NCBI GenBank assembly: GCA_018261615.1 | Contig: JAGTSE010000015.1 | Coordinates: 1 to 64,000 of the forward strand | Direction of reading: 5' to 3' | Length of the DNA: 64,000 bases | Source: Pseudomonadota bacterium | GTDB taxonomy: Bacteria; Pseudomonadota; Gammaproteobacteria; Enterobacterales; Enterobacteriaceae | In this document: positions 43,528-52,442 of the stretch, in pieces | Layout of the letters: each line of letters starts with the position of its first letter | How positions within the stretch are numbered: the stretch's first letter is position 1 | Made by a program: the position numbers and the translations under genes | Notes under the pieces: model-generated | Databases searched by the model: none | What the model was told of the DNA's origin: nothing | What the model saw: only the letters and a program-made list of their open reading frames with translations

Positions 43528-44676
43528 TTAAGCCTGCCACGGATGAATAACAACGCCCTGCACCACACGGTTGACCGTGCCGCTGGCAGATGGCGTATCG
43601 GGCGTATTGCCCACGTTGAGGGACTGAGACAGAGCAAAGACCTGGGCGTACATCAGGAAGCAGAACGCCTGTTCTATATCAATAAACGGGCGGGAAGGCG
43701 GCAGCAGGATGTGCGGACCCGCTTCAATAACCGGATCGTTTTCAGCGGCTATGGCGATGACGCACAGAGCCTGACGTTCGCGGCGCAGTTCGGCCAGCAG
43801 ATCGAGATCGTACTGACGCGTATACGGATGGCTGGAGACAAACACTACCACCAGCGTTTCGTTATCCACCAGTGACTTAGGCCCGTGACGGAAGCCCGTA
43901 GGGGAATCATAGAATGCCGCCAGCTTGCCCGCCGTCAGTTCCAGCACCTTCAGCGCCGATTCACGCGCCGCGCCCTGCAGGCCACCGCTTCCCAGGTAGA
44001 CGATCCTTTTCCACGGTTCGTTGCCAAATACGCTGTGGCGGAAATCGCCGAGTGAAGCGAGGATCGCCTGACAGCGATCGGCTACGTCGTGGAAGGTGTG
44101 GCTGCCGATCGTCTCTGGTGCGAATACTGCCAGGCAACTCGCCATCATGGTGGTAATACTGCTGGTCATCGCGAAACCGCGATCGTGCGTTTCGGCAGGC
44201 ATCAGAAGGGCATAGGCGTTATCGCTGTCGACGGAATTCTGATACAGGCTGCCCGCCTCGTTACAGGTGATCAACAGATGGTGGCACTCCGGCACGAACT
44301 GATTGGCAAGCTCTACCGCAGCCACGCTTTCCGGGCTGTTACCGGAACGGGCAAATGAAATCAGCAGCAGCGGATGTGTCGGGCTGAAGTAATCCATCGG
44401 GTTCGTGATCAGATCGGTTGTCGGTACGGCGGAGATGTTTTTCCCTGTGTGGCTCGCAAGCCATGGCGCAATGATATCGCCAATAAAAGCGGACGTTCCT
44501 GCGCCAGTCAGTACGATCCGCAGATCGTTCTTGCGCAGTAGCGGCGTCAGGAAACTGTCAATCGAGGAACGCAGATTATCGATGTTGTTGAGCGAGCGGA
44601 TCCAACTGGCTGGCTGCTGGCGGATCTCTTCTTCGGTCCAGGTGCCGGTTGTGGCGGCGGGGGTGATTTGTGGCAT
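43528..44676 (-). CDS. agaS: Galactosamine-6-phosphate deaminase/isomerase AgaS
   Basis: A 382-residue protein with two SIS domains ('IVLTGAGTSAFIGDIIAPWL' near 54-73 and 'RIVYLGSGGLQGAARESAL' near 220-238). In E. coli AgaS converts galactosamine-6-phosphate to tagatose-6-phosphate with loss of ammonia. It begins a second transcription unit of the locus (agaS-kbaY-glycosidase) with two AgaR-like sites upstream. The agaI gene found in K-12 is absent, consistent with AgaS being the working deaminase. Confidence 0.93.
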   Translation of the reverse strand: MPQITPAATTGTWTEEEIRQQPASWIRSLNNIDNLRSSIDSFLTPLLRKNDLRIVLTGAGTSAFIGDIIAPWLASHTGKNISAVPTTDLITNPMDYFSPTHPLLLISFARSGNSPESVAAVELANQFVPECHHLLITCNEAGSLYQNSVDSDNAYALLMPAETHDRGFAMTSSITTMMASCLAVFAPETIGSHTFHDVADRCQAILASLGDFRHSVFGNEPWKRIVYLGSGGLQGAARESALKVLELTAGKLAAFYDSPTGFRHGPKSLVDNETLVVVFVSSHPYTRQYDLDLLAELRRERQALCVIAIAAENDPVIEAGPHILLPPSRPFIDIEQAFCFLMYAQVFALSQSLNVGNTPDTPSASGTVNRVVQGVVIHPWQA

Positions 44677-44729
44677 AACTCAGTCCTTAGTCGTGTGAAT
44701 TCCACATCAGACGCTGGCAAACGTGTCGC

Positions 44730-44753
44730 TATCTTTCGTTTCGTTTCACTTGT
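44730..44753 (-). promoter_or_regulatory. AgaR-type operator upstream of agaS (site 1)
   Basis: This 24-base site with core TTTCGTTTCGTTTCACTT fits the recalled AgaR consensus (TTTCRTTTYRTTTYNYTTKK core) at all but one position. It is 54 bases upstream of agaS, suitable for repression. Confidence 0.7.
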
Positions 44754-44806
44754 TCACTTAAGTAGTTAAATAAAATCTATAGAAAAGAAATCGAAAGTTC
44801 AATGCA

Positions 44807-44830
44807 AGAAAAGAAATAAAACGAAAAGTG
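44807..44830 (-). promoter_or_regulatory. AgaR-type operator upstream of agaS (site 2)
   Basis: This is an inverted copy of the same motif (AAGAAATAAAACGAAA core), matching about 21 of 24 positions. It lies 77 bases from site 1 in the opposite orientation. The 246-base gap is strongly A-rich and has no gene. Confidence 0.6.
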
Positions 44831-44922
44831 TGATCGTGAAAGGAAAGGGAAAAATTAAGGAAAGAAAAAGAAAGGCCTTACGGTTTTAGGCCGTAAAGCC
44901 AAAAGGAGACACAATGAAAGGG

Positions 44923-45420
44923 CTAAAGGGGAAGAGCCTGGCCCTGAATCCAGATCTGCTGAAGATTTAAACCGCTATCCAGCGCAATAATATTGGCGCG
45001 TTTCCCCGGCGTTAAGGATCCGAACTGACGATCGATGCCCAGCAGGCGGGCAGGGCGGTGGCCACACTCAAGCGCCTGCAGACGAAACGCTTCGCTGGTT
45101 AATCCGTCGCGCTCCAGCACCATCTCCAGCAGGAGTTGCAGGTTGGTGCCAGTTATCACTTCGCTGCCCGGTCTTTGCATCGCAAGCGTTGACGCCACGC
45201 GAAACGGCGTGCCGCCCAGCAAATCGGTGAGAAACACAATATCGTGCTGAGCGTCAAGTTCGCTCATCGCTTGCTCAAGCTGAGCGGTGAGCCGCGCAGT
45301 GGTGGACGTTTCAGGAAAATCGATGGCGATAAACTGCGGCTGCTCGCCAAGGATCTGCTTCATTGCCTGCTCAAGCCCGCTGGCAAAACCGCCGTGACCC
45401 GTCAAAATAATGCCTAACAT
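44923..45420 (-). CDS. agaF: Hybrid AgaF'-'AgaA: PTS EIIA fused to the tail of the GalNAc-6-P deacetylase
   Basis: A 165-residue frame. Residues 1 to about 121 are a mannose-family EIIA domain with the phosphorylated histidine H9 ('LTGHGG') and 'FLTDLLGGTPF'. From about residue 123 the sequence changes to 'PARLLGIDRQFGSLTPGKRA', then NIIALDSGLNLQQIWIQG. This is the C-terminal signature of N-acetylglucosamine/galactosamine-6-phosphate deacetylases, not of EIIA. AgaF alone is about 144 residues, so roughly its last 20 residues are lost. The rest of agaA is missing. The EIIA fold may still work; no deacetylase activity is possible. The ATG at 45420 follows AAAGAGG. Confidence 0.85.
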   Translation of the reverse strand: MLGIILTGHGGFASGLEQAMKQILGEQPQFIAIDFPETSTTARLTAQLEQAMSELDAQHDIVFLTDLLGGTPFRVASTLAMQRPGSEVITGTNLQLLLEMVLERDGLTSEAFRLQALECGHRPARLLGIDRQFGSLTPGKRANIIALDSGLNLQQIWIQGQALPL

Positions 45421-45436
45421 CGTAACCTCTTTGCTT

Positions 45437-46315
45437 TTACAGGAAGTGACAGAATTTACCGACAACGCCCAGCACCACGGTGATACCAATCAGCCGCAGC
45501 GGGCTCCAGCCACGACGCACCAGCCAGAACATGGTCAGGGTGTAGACCAGCGGCAGAAACGCTGGCATCAGCTTGTCGATAACGTCGGCCTGCAATTTGA
45601 CGACCGCATCCCCGGCTTTGATTTCGAGCGTGGTATTGAGACGGACATAGGTTGCCACCAGCGCGCCGATCACCGTCATCCCGACGATGGAGGCCGCATG
45701 GCCAACCTTTTTGGTGTTGGCTTTGATTAGCGGAATGGCCGCAACGCCCATCCGGTAAGCGTAGTGCGCCAGACCAAAACGCAGGCCGAGATGCACAACG
45801 TTAAACAGCACGATAAAGACCACAGCGCCCAGAATCGATCCTTGCAGCGCCAGGCTGGCACCAATACCGCCGCAGATGGGCAGGAGGGTTAGCCAGAACA
45901 TGGCGTCACCAATGCCGCCGAGCGGTGCACCGACGGCAATTTTGGTGCTCTGGATGCTGTTCACATCCTGTTTGGAGCGCTCCATCGCCAGAATGATGCC
46001 GATAACAAAGGTCACCAGGAACGGGTGGGTGTTAAAGAACCCCATATGGCCTTTCATAGCCCGTGCCAGGTCCCGCTTGTTGGTGTGGATCTTTTTCAGC
46101 GCAGGCAGTAACCCATACAGCCAGCCGGATGCCTGCATACGTTCATAGTTGAACGAGGCCTGCAGCAGCATTGAACGCCAGGCGACGCGATTAATATCCT
46201 TTTTCGTCAGTTCGGCACTGATGCTTTGGTCTTCGTAGACGTTTTCGTTGACGCCGGTCAGCAGGGTCTCTTCACTTTCAGACACGCCTGGTAACGTTGT
46301 TTGATTAGATGCCAT
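45437..46315 (-). CDS. agaE: PTS mannose-family EIID, GalNAc-specific (AgaE)
   Basis: A 292-residue EIID membrane component. 'LTKKDINRVAWRSMLLQASFNYERMQASGWLYGLLP' is the family N-terminal signature (residues about 35-70), and 'APLGGIGDAMFWLTLLP' follows near 150. Several C-terminal helices anchor it. It forms the sugar channel with EIIC. It overlaps the upstream EIIC gene by 11 bases and lies 16 bases ahead of the EIIA start. In K-12 this gene is deleted; here it is intact. Confidence 0.92.
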   Translation of the reverse strand: MASNQTTLPGVSESEETLLTGVNENVYEDQSISAELTKKDINRVAWRSMLLQASFNYERMQASGWLYGLLPALKKIHTNKRDLARAMKGHMGFFNTHPFLVTFVIGIILAMERSKQDVNSIQSTKIAVGAPLGGIGDAMFWLTLLPICGGIGASLALQGSILGAVVFIVLFNVVHLGLRFGLAHYAYRMGVAAIPLIKANTKKVGHAASIVGMTVIGALVATYVRLNTTLEIKAGDAVVKLQADVIDKLMPAFLPLVYTLTMFWLVRRGWSPLRLIGITVVLGVVGKFCHFL

Positions 46316-47084
46316 CTTCGAATTCCTCTTTCTGGGTCGCTGGAGCCGTCGGTTCAGGTGATTTACGCATCAGGTCGATCAGCGCCATTGCCAGCGCGGC
46401 GGCTGCGATCGCCAGTACCGGAAGCTTTAGCCAGGCCGCGGCGACAAAACCGATAATGAAGTAAGGGATGTAGACGTTTTTCATCATGATCTTCAGCAGC
46501 ACGGCAAAGCCGATGGCTGGCATGATGCCGCCTGCGACGCCGAGGCCGTCAATCAGACGCCCCGGCAGAACATCAATGGCGGTTTTCGCGTGTTCCGCAC
46601 CGAAATAGATGGGCAGAAACGCGCACAAGAAATAGAAAATTCCGAGCGCCAGCAGGGCCAGATAGTTAACCCGCTCAATGCCGTTGGTATCAGCATTGGC
46701 CGCCATGCGATCGCAGCGGGACATCACACCGGACATCACGGAGAAGAGGAAAGTAATCCCCATCTGTACCGCGACAGCAAATGGTACAGCGACTCCGACG
46801 GCGACATCCGGCTTCACGCCAGTGGTGATGGCAAACGTGGTTCCGACGATGGTGCCGATAATCACATTTGGCGGCTGTGCGCCCGCGAGCGGTGCCAGAC
46901 CCATCCAGACCAGTTCTAACGTCCCGCCGGTCAAAATCCCAGTGTGCAGATCGCCAAGAATCAGGCCAACCAGTGGTCCGAGAACTACCGGGCGGTGCAT
47001 GTGTGTTAACCCGTTGAACATATCCAGGCCCGCGATAAAGGCGAGAAGCCCCAGCGAGAATGCCTGCAACAGACTGATTTCCAT
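46305..47084 (-). CDS. agaW: PTS mannose-family EIIC, GalNAc-specific (AgaW)
   Basis: A 259-residue polytopic EIIC permease starting MEISLLQAFSLGLLAFIAGLD, with about eight helices and the family motifs 'NGLTHMHRPVVLGPLVGLILGD' (near residues 23-44) and 'GGTLELVWMGLAPLAGAQPPN' (near 51-71). It binds and translocates the sugar. The start at 47084 follows a GAGGGA site; the longer in-frame reading is unsupported. It is ten bases after agaV. Confidence 0.93.
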   Translation of the reverse strand: MEISLLQAFSLGLLAFIAGLDMFNGLTHMHRPVVLGPLVGLILGDLHTGILTGGTLELVWMGLAPLAGAQPPNVIIGTIVGTTFAITTGVKPDVAVGVAVPFAVAVQMGITFLFSVMSGVMSRCDRMAANADTNGIERVNYLALLALGIFYFLCAFLPIYFGAEHAKTAIDVLPGRLIDGLGVAGGIMPAIGFAVLLKIMMKNVYIPYFIIGFVAAAWLKLPVLAIAAAALAMALIDLMRKSPEPTAPATQKEEFEDGI

Positions 47085-47094
47085 TGTGAATCCC

Positions 47095-47568
47095 TCAGAG
47101 CAGTTTAAAGAGATCCAAAGCAGTTTCAGTTGGAACGCCTTGAACAAAGCATTCCACCCCGGCCGTTTTCAGGCCGTTGAACGCGGCGATATCGTTCGCG
47201 TCGACGGAGACCGTTTTGGCAATTTGTTGTTTGCCACTGGCGTAGTGCATGTTTCCTACGTTGATATGGGTGATGGGCACGCCGCCCTCAATCAGCTTCA
47301 GAAAATCGGCGGGAGATTTACAGACCAGCAGAATTTTCTGGCGGTCAGCGGCGCGATGAATGTTGTCGATCACTTTTTGTAATGACCAGAAACGCACGGC
47401 GATCCCTTCCGCGAGCACCATTTCCATCAGGTTCTGTTGAACAGGATCCTCAGCCACCTCATCGTTGGCGACCAGTACCAGGTTTGCCCCCGCAAACCCC
47501 ACCCACTGCACGCCCACCTGACCGTGGATCAGGCGTTCATCAATGCGACATAAGACAATGTTTGGCAT
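47095..47568 (-). CDS. agaV: PTS mannose-family EIIB (AgaV)
   Basis: A 157-residue cytoplasmic EIIB with the phosphorylated histidine H15 in 'CRIDERLIHGQVGVQWV'. It receives phosphate from EIIA (AgaF') and gives it to the sugar entering through AgaW/AgaE. It lies 18 bases after kbaZ in the kbaZ-agaV-agaW-agaE-agaF' unit. Confidence 0.93.
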   Translation of the reverse strand: MPNIVLCRIDERLIHGQVGVQWVGFAGANLVLVANDEVAEDPVQQNLMEMVLAEGIAVRFWSLQKVIDNIHRAADRQKILLVCKSPADFLKLIEGGVPITHINVGNMHYASGKQQIAKTVSVDANDIAAFNGLKTAGVECFVQGVPTETALDLFKLL

Positions 47569-47586
47569 AGTGTTTTCCTCTTTTTA

Positions 47587-48882
47587 TTATGCGTTTTGCG
47601 TCATTACGCCTTCGCAGGCGGCGTGGTACTGCTGGAGTATGTCCTGAACGTGGTCGAGGATGAGTTCCCGAGGTGTCGACTTGAGAGCGCCCTCGCGAAC
47701 TTTGCTGTACTGCAGCGGCAGGTACTGGCTGATCAGCGGCAATGGGATCGGGTCGTTTGCCAGGTTGCGTACCAGTCGCTCGAAGGCCCCGTCAATCTGG
47801 CTGTCCGGCCAGTAATAACGTACGCGGTCAGAGTAGCTGTAGCCGCGCGCCAGACGACGCGCATTGCCGTCACCGTGGTAATGGCTTTGCCAGTATTCCG
47901 GTCGATCGAGCATCACGTTTTCCAGCACGTGGCGCAGGCCAGAACTGGCTTTCGCTGGCAACAGCTCCTCTTCAATGGCGGCTAGTGAGAAGAGGGCTTC
48001 GCGCAGGGCAAAGGTCAGTGCCGGACCGACTTTTAAGATTGCGAAGTGATCTTTTACCAGTTGGCGCAGCGCCTGCGGCGTCTGGTAGTCAGTGGAGTGC
48101 GCTTCAAAAACCAGCGTATCGTAGGCTTCCACCATTTCACTCAGGGCGATGGCTTTTTGCGGTTGGTAGTCGCAGACGTGTACGTGGTCGAATTCCACGC
48201 CGGGCTGAACCACCAGGCCAATAATGCGCGGCCAGATGTCGCCCAATCCTTCCTTTTCGAATGCGTGACGATGCGCTTCAAGCGTCGCGCGTGCTGCGTC
48301 TGGCGTGGTGACCTCAAGCTCGGTGAGCATTTCGTGCGCGCCACCCGGCACCGGAACTTCCGTGCCGATAACGTAGACCAGATCGGATTTGCCATACTGT
48401 TCCCGGCAGGTCGCTTCGGCAATTTTTGCCAGACGTGCGGCGCGCCCGGCGACGATCGCGTCGGTCAAGGGAACCGGATCGTCCTTGCAAGACATGCTGC
48501 AGTCGAGGTGGATCTTTTTGAACCCGGCAGTGACATAGCTTTTAATGAGATCGTCGGCATTTGCCATCGCTTCCCGCGCGGGCAGGTGTTGCCAGCGGTT
48601 TGGCCCTAAGTGATCACCGCCGAGGATCAGCTGTGATGCCGGGAATCCAAGAGAGTCCGCCAGCTTGCAGACGAACCCGTGAAAGTCGGCGGGCGTCATG
48701 CCGGTGTAGCCGCCAAACTGATCGACCTGGTTAGAGGTGGCCTCAATCAGCAGCGGCGTTTGTTGCGAATGGGCGTAACGAATTGCGGCTTCAAGTACCA
48801 GCGGATGTGCGGAGCAGACGGCATAAATTCCGTTTGTCTTCCCCCGTTTATGTTGCTCCACCATTTCTGTCAGATGTTTCAC
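47587..48882 (-). CDS. kbaZ: Tagatose-1,6-bisphosphate aldolase subunit KbaZ
   Basis: A 431-residue subunit that stabilises and activates the KbaY aldolase. The family core '[17 protein letters not shown]' and '[21 protein letters not shown]' near the N-terminus is clear, as is '[13 protein letters not shown]'. GTG at 48882 was chosen as start: it follows GAGAGGAAA and matches the known N-terminus M-KHLTEMV. The frame is open 17 codons further upstream, but that part overlaps an AgaR site. The first gene of its operon, it is divergent from agaR. Confidence 0.93.
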   Translation of the reverse strand: MKHLTEMVEQHKRGKTNGIYAVCSAHPLVLEAAIRYAHSQQTPLLIEATSNQVDQFGGYTGMTPADFHGFVCKLADSLGFPASQLILGGDHLGPNRWQHLPAREAMANADDLIKSYVTAGFKKIHLDCSMSCKDDPVPLTDAIVAGRAARLAKIAEATCREQYGKSDLVYVIGTEVPVPGGAHEMLTELEVTTPDAARATLEAHRHAFEKEGLGDIWPRIIGLVVQPGVEFDHVHVCDYQPQKAIALSEMVEAYDTLVFEAHSTDYQTPQALRQLVKDHFAILKVGPALTFALREALFSLAAIEEELLPAKASSGLRHVLENVMLDRPEYWQSHYHGDGNARRLARGYSYSDRVRYYWPDSQIDGAFERLVRNLANDPIPLPLISQYLPLQYSKVREGALKSTPRELILDHVQDILQQYHAACEGVMTQNA

Positions 48883-48913
48883 TTTCCTCTCCATGTCGGA
48901 TGGTAATGATACT

Positions 48914-48937
48914 TGCCTTTCGTTTTGTTTCATTTAA
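48914..48937 (-). promoter_or_regulatory. AgaR-type operator at the kbaZ promoter
   Basis: The core TTTCGTTTTGTTTCATTT, matching about 22 of 24 positions of the recalled AgaR consensus, lies 32 bases ahead of the kbaZ GTG. Confidence 0.7.
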
Positions 48938-48951
48938 TCCTGCATCATGGT

Positions 48952-48975
48952 GATATAAAAATAAAACGAAAGATA
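48952..48975 (+). promoter_or_regulatory. AgaR-type operator in the kbaZ-agaR gap (site 2)
   Basis: An inverted copy with core AAATAAAACGAAAG, about 20 of 24 matches; the weakest of the set. Confidence 0.5.
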
Positions 48976-48995
48976 ATAGTTTTCCGATCTGTTTC

Positions 48996-49019
48996 ACAAA
49001 AGAAACATAATGAAAGGTT
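48996..49019 (+). promoter_or_regulatory. AgaR-type operator in the kbaZ-agaR gap (site 3)
   Basis: An inverted copy with core AAAGAAACATAATGAAAGG, about 23 of 24 matches to the recalled consensus. Confidence 0.65.
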
Positions 49020-49091
49020 TCAGCGCAAGTTAAGCGAGTGTCCGGAGGTCTTTTGGGGCTTGCATTCCCCCAAAAGAAAGGCGTTAATAGG

Positions 49092-49115
49092 CAAAAAGAA
49101 ATAAAACGAAAGTGT
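49092..49115 (+). promoter_or_regulatory. AgaR-type operator at the agaR promoter
   Basis: The core AAAAAGAAATAAAACGAAAG, about 23 of 24 matches, ends 18 bases ahead of the agaR start. It implies that AgaR represses its own gene. Confidence 0.7.
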
Positions 49116-49133
49116 TTTTACTAAGGAGCTCGC

Positions 49134-49943
49134 ATGAGCAGCACCGATCTATCCGCAGAAAAGCGCATCATCGGCACCAGTGAAAGACGAGAGCAGATCA
49201 TTCAGCGGTTGCGGGCGCAGGGAAGCGTACAGGTTAACGATCTTTCTCATTTATATGGCGTATCGACAGTAACGATCCGCAACGATCTGGCATTCCTTGA
49301 AAAACAGGGCATCGCCGTGCGTGCTTACGGTGGCGCGCTAATCTGTGAGGGCAATACACCGGGCGTTGAGCCTTCTGTGGAAGACAAAAGCTCGCTTAAT
49401 ACGGCGGTGAAGCGCAGCATCGCGCAGGCCGCTGTCGCCCTGGTGAAACCCGGGCACCGTATTATTCTGGACTCCGGTACCACGACGTTTGAAATTGCCC
49501 GTATGCTGCGTCAGCACACGGATGTGATTGCCATGACCAATGGGATGAACGTGGCGAATGCTTTGCTGGAAGCGGAAGGCGTGGAACTGCTGATGACCGG
49601 CGGGCACTTGCGCCGCCAGTCGCAATCCTTCTATGGCGACCAGGCGGAGCAGTCCTTACAGAATTATCACTTTGATCTGCTGTTCCTGGGTGTTGACGCC
49701 ATCGATCTCGATCGCGGCGTGAGCACGCATAACGAAGACGAAGCCCGTCTGAACCGCCGGATGTGTGAAGTCGCAGAGCGTATTATCGTCGTGACCGACT
49801 CAAGCAAATTTAACCGCTCAAGCCTGCATAAAATCATTGATACACAACGTATTGATATGATTATTGTTGACGAAGGTATTTCTGCTGAGAGCCTGGACGG
49901 GTTGCGTAAAAGCGGGATCGACGTGGTTCTGGTGAAGGGGTAA
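49134..49943 (+). CDS. agaR: DeoR-family repressor AgaR
   Basis: A 269-residue repressor of the aga genes. The N-terminal helix-turn-helix of the DeoR type is '[20 protein letters not shown]', then NDL (about residues 32-54). The C-terminal sugar-phosphate-sensing domain has '[16 protein letters not shown]' and '[13 protein letters not shown]'. The start follows AAGGAG. Divergent from kbaZ with four AgaR-like sites between them, it is expected to repress both directions until an aga pathway sugar phosphate binds. Confidence 0.95.
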   Translation: MSSTDLSAEKRIIGTSERREQIIQRLRAQGSVQVNDLSHLYGVSTVTIRNDLAFLEKQGIAVRAYGGALICEGNTPGVEPSVEDKSSLNTAVKRSIAQAAVALVKPGHRIILDSGTTTFEIARMLRQHTDVIAMTNGMNVANALLEAEGVELLMTGGHLRRQSQSFYGDQAEQSLQNYHFDLLFLGVDAIDLDRGVSTHNEDEARLNRRMCEVAERIIVVTDSSKFNRSSLHKIIDTQRIDMIIVDEGISAESLDGLRKSGIDVVLVKG

Positions 49944-49946
49944 TTT

Positions 49947-50040
49947 GCCTCTCACCTTAACCCTCTCCACACAGGGGAGAGGGGGTTGCTCAGTGCGTTT
50001 TTTACCCTCTCCCCTATGAGGACAGGGTAGGGGGAGGGGC
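49947..50040. repeat. Intergenic palindromic repeat between agaR and garD
   Basis: Two GC-rich inverted blocks, CCCTCTCCAC...GGGGAGAGGG (49963-49983) and CCCTCTCCCC...GGGGGAGGG (50007-50039), fill the 99 bases between convergent genes. CCCTAACCCTCTCC-type elements are a known dispersed repeat of enterobacteria. It may work as a bidirectional transcription end. Confidence 0.65.
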
Positions 50041-50042
50041 GT

Positions 50043-51614
50043 TCAGGTCACCGGAGCCGGGTTAAATACCGCCAGCTGGTTATGCAGCCCCCACTGATCG
50101 GAGAAGGTTTTCTTACGACCGCTGGCGACATCAAGGATAAAGTGGAACAGTTTCCAGCCCACATCCTCGATGGTCTCTTCGCCCGTGGCGATCGTTCCGG
50201 CATTGATATCCATTAAGTCATACCAGCGATTTGCCAGCTCGGTGCGGGTCGCCATTTTGATTACCGGTACGGCAACCAGGCCGTACGGCGTGCCGCGCCC
50301 GGTGGTAAACACTTGTACTGTGATCCCGGAAGCCACCTGCTGCGTACCGCAGACGAAATCGCTTGCCGGTGTTGCGGCATAAATCAGGCCGCGTTTGGTT
50401 GGACGTTGTCCCGGAGAGAGCACTTCAGATATGGCGCTCTTACCGGATTTCGCTATCGAACCCAGCGCTTTTTCCACGATATTCGCCAGACCGCCTTTTT
50501 TATTCCCCGGAGATGGGTTGGCGCTGCGGTCGGTTTGACCCATATCGAGATAGTTATCGTACCAGGCCATCTCTTCCAGCAGGCGTTTGCCCACTTCTTC
50601 GTTGATGGCGCGCGGCGTCAGCAGGTGAATCGCATCACGGACTTCGGTCACTTCGGAGAACATCACCGTACCGCCGCAGCGAATAATCAGGTCAGAGGCA
50701 TAGCCCACAGCCGGGTTCGCGGTAACGCCGGAGAAAGCGTCACTGCCGCCACACTGCATACCGACCACCAGTTCGGAAGCCGGGCAGGTTTCACGTTTAC
50801 GCAGGTTCAGCTTGGCCAGATGGCGCTCTGCAACCTGTAAAATATCGTCGATCATGGAGCGGAAGCCCACATGTTGCTCATCCTGCAAACGAACAATGCT
50901 GGCGCTGTCTACCGGGATAGCTTTCACATCCTCGGTTCCTTCCAGCAGACGTTCCGGCTGCAATTTTTCACAGCCCAGGCCAATTACCATCACTTCACCG
51001 CCGAAGTTCGGGTTCAGCGAAATGTTATGAATGGTACGAATAGGGATCACCGCCGCCGGTGCGTTAATGGCCACGCCGCAGCCATACAGGTGATTCAGGC
51101 CAACCACGCCGTCAACGTTCGGGTATTTCGGCAGCAGATCGCGTTCAATGATCTTCACGACGTAATCCACCACGCCCGCAACGCAATGCACGCTGGTGGT
51201 CAGGCCGAGCAGGTTCTTGGTGCCGACGCTTCCATCCGTGTTGCGGTAACCTTCAAAGGTATACCCTTCCAGCGGCGGCAGCGGCTCCGGGACTTTCGTT
51301 GCCAGCGGTAGTGTATTCAGCGGTGGTGCTTTCGGCAGCTCAACCATGGATTCATCAATCCAGCTACCGCGAGGGATATCGCGCATGGCGTAGCCTATGA
51401 TCTCGCCATAGCGTACGATTTCGCCATGATGGGGGATATCAACCAGCGCCACTTTATGGCCTTGCGGAATATGCTCAATTAGCTCGAGACCGTCCGGAAA
51501 ACGAGTTCCCGCCTTTAAGCCATTGTCATTGACGATGATAGCGACATTATCCGTGTCGTGTACCTTGATATAAAATGCCCCTGGCGGTTGCTGTCTAATT
51601 TCAATGTTGGACAT
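50043..51614 (-). CDS. garD: Galactarate dehydratase
   Basis: A 523-residue enzyme of the GarD/AltD (UxaA) family that removes water from galactarate to give 5-keto-4-deoxy-D-glucarate. An SAF-like N-terminal domain (to about 100) is followed by the large catalytic region with '[20 protein letters not shown]' and '[20 protein letters not shown]'. The start at 51614 (M-SNIEIRQ) gives the E. coli length. It is divergent from the garP remnant; the enzymes for the next steps are downstream of garP. Confidence 0.96.
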   Translation of the reverse strand: MSNIEIRQQPPGAFYIKVHDTDNVAIIVNDNGLKAGTRFPDGLELIEHIPQGHKVALVDIPHHGEIVRYGEIIGYAMRDIPRGSWIDESMVELPKAPPLNTLPLATKVPEPLPPLEGYTFEGYRNTDGSVGTKNLLGLTTSVHCVAGVVDYVVKIIERDLLPKYPNVDGVVGLNHLYGCGVAINAPAAVIPIRTIHNISLNPNFGGEVMVIGLGCEKLQPERLLEGTEDVKAIPVDSASIVRLQDEQHVGFRSMIDDILQVAERHLAKLNLRKRETCPASELVVGMQCGGSDAFSGVTANPAVGYASDLIIRCGGTVMFSEVTEVRDAIHLLTPRAINEEVGKRLLEEMAWYDNYLDMGQTDRSANPSPGNKKGGLANIVEKALGSIAKSGKSAISEVLSPGQRPTKRGLIYAATPASDFVCGTQQVASGITVQVFTTGRGTPYGLVAVPVIKMATRTELANRWYDLMDINAGTIATGEETIEDVGWKLFHFILDVASGRKKTFSDQWGLHNQLAVFNPAPVT

Positions 51615-51745
51615 TGTCAAGTAATCTCCAGCTAACTTATACGATGCATTGCTCTATAAAAGCGGAATCATTCTTTATTCTGGAATTAATATCGGGAATG
51701 AAAATGTTGTTTGCTGAAATAAGAATGTCAGGAGTTTAAATATTA

Positions 51746-51767
51746 AAATGTGATCTAAATCACCTAT
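51746..51767. promoter_or_regulatory. CRP-like site in the garD-garP divergent gap
   Basis: AAATGTGATCTAAATCACCT (51746-51765) fits the CRP pattern TGTGA-N6-TCACA with one imperfect arm. The 423-base gap between garD and garP is AT-rich and has no gene. In E. coli both directions are activated by CdaR; I could not identify its sites by eye. Confidence 0.6.
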
Positions 51768-52037
51768 TATCTTGATTCCCCATCTGGCGGGGCTGGATAT
51801 TGCAAGATCTGTGCATCAGCGCCCAGGCTTATGTGCAAATGCTTAAAATAATCTTTTATGGCAATGTTAAAATTGAGCAACTCACCAGTGTGTGGCGTCC
51901 TGTTGGTGATTATACTGATGGCTAATAAAATCGAAGTGACCATTATCTGAAATAAATTTCGAGTGCTTAAATAAAATCAGATAAGAAACATCACAATAAT
52001 TATATTTTAAAGTTAGCGGTGCCCGAGGAAATTAATA

Positions 52038-52416
52038 ATGACGATCGAACATTCTGCCGTGGAAACAAAACGGGGTTTGCCCACCCGTTATATAATCCTG
52101 CTGATTATATTTATCGTAACAGCAGTGAATTATGCAGACCGCGCCACATTGTCCATTGCCGGGTTTCTCTGAAGCGCCTTCATTCCCGGCGAATGTCCGC
52201 ATCGTTGCGGCCTGGATCGTTGGTCTGTGCGGTGGTGTATTCAACGTATTTGGTAACGTGGCTTCTATCGTGACGCCGCTGGTCATCGGATACATGGTTA
52301 AAGAGCTGTATTCTTTCAATGGTGCGTTGGTGTTCGTAGGTTGTTCAGCGCTGATGATGATGGTCTGCTATCTGTTCGTGGCCGGCGACATCAAACGTAT
52401 GGAATTGAAGAAATAA
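52038..52416 (+). pseudogene. garP: Galactarate/glucarate transporter garP, broken by two internal deletions
   Basis: The MFS transporter GarP has about 444 residues, but only about 127 codons remain, in three pieces. Piece one reads normally to 'NYADRATLSIAG', then meets a stop at 52170-52172. Piece two, shifted by one frame, reads 'GFSEAPSFPANVRIVAAW'. Piece three continues in that frame as 'IVGLCGGVFNVFGNVASIV' to the natural end '[10 protein letters not shown]'. About 75 codons are missing at the first junction (near 52160) and well over 200 at the second (near 52215). Most membrane helices are lost, so no transporter can be made. The promoter and downstream genes remain. Confidence 0.88.
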
Positions 52417-52442
52417 GCAATGACACATTTAAGGTACAAAAG

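Noticed and set aside
44914..44970. An 18-codon plus-strand frame with a good AAGGAG site, antisense to the end of agaF'-'agaA
   Set aside because: It is very short, lies entirely antisense to the fusion gene, and resembles nothing known. The A-rich DNA makes such ribosome-site look-alikes common.
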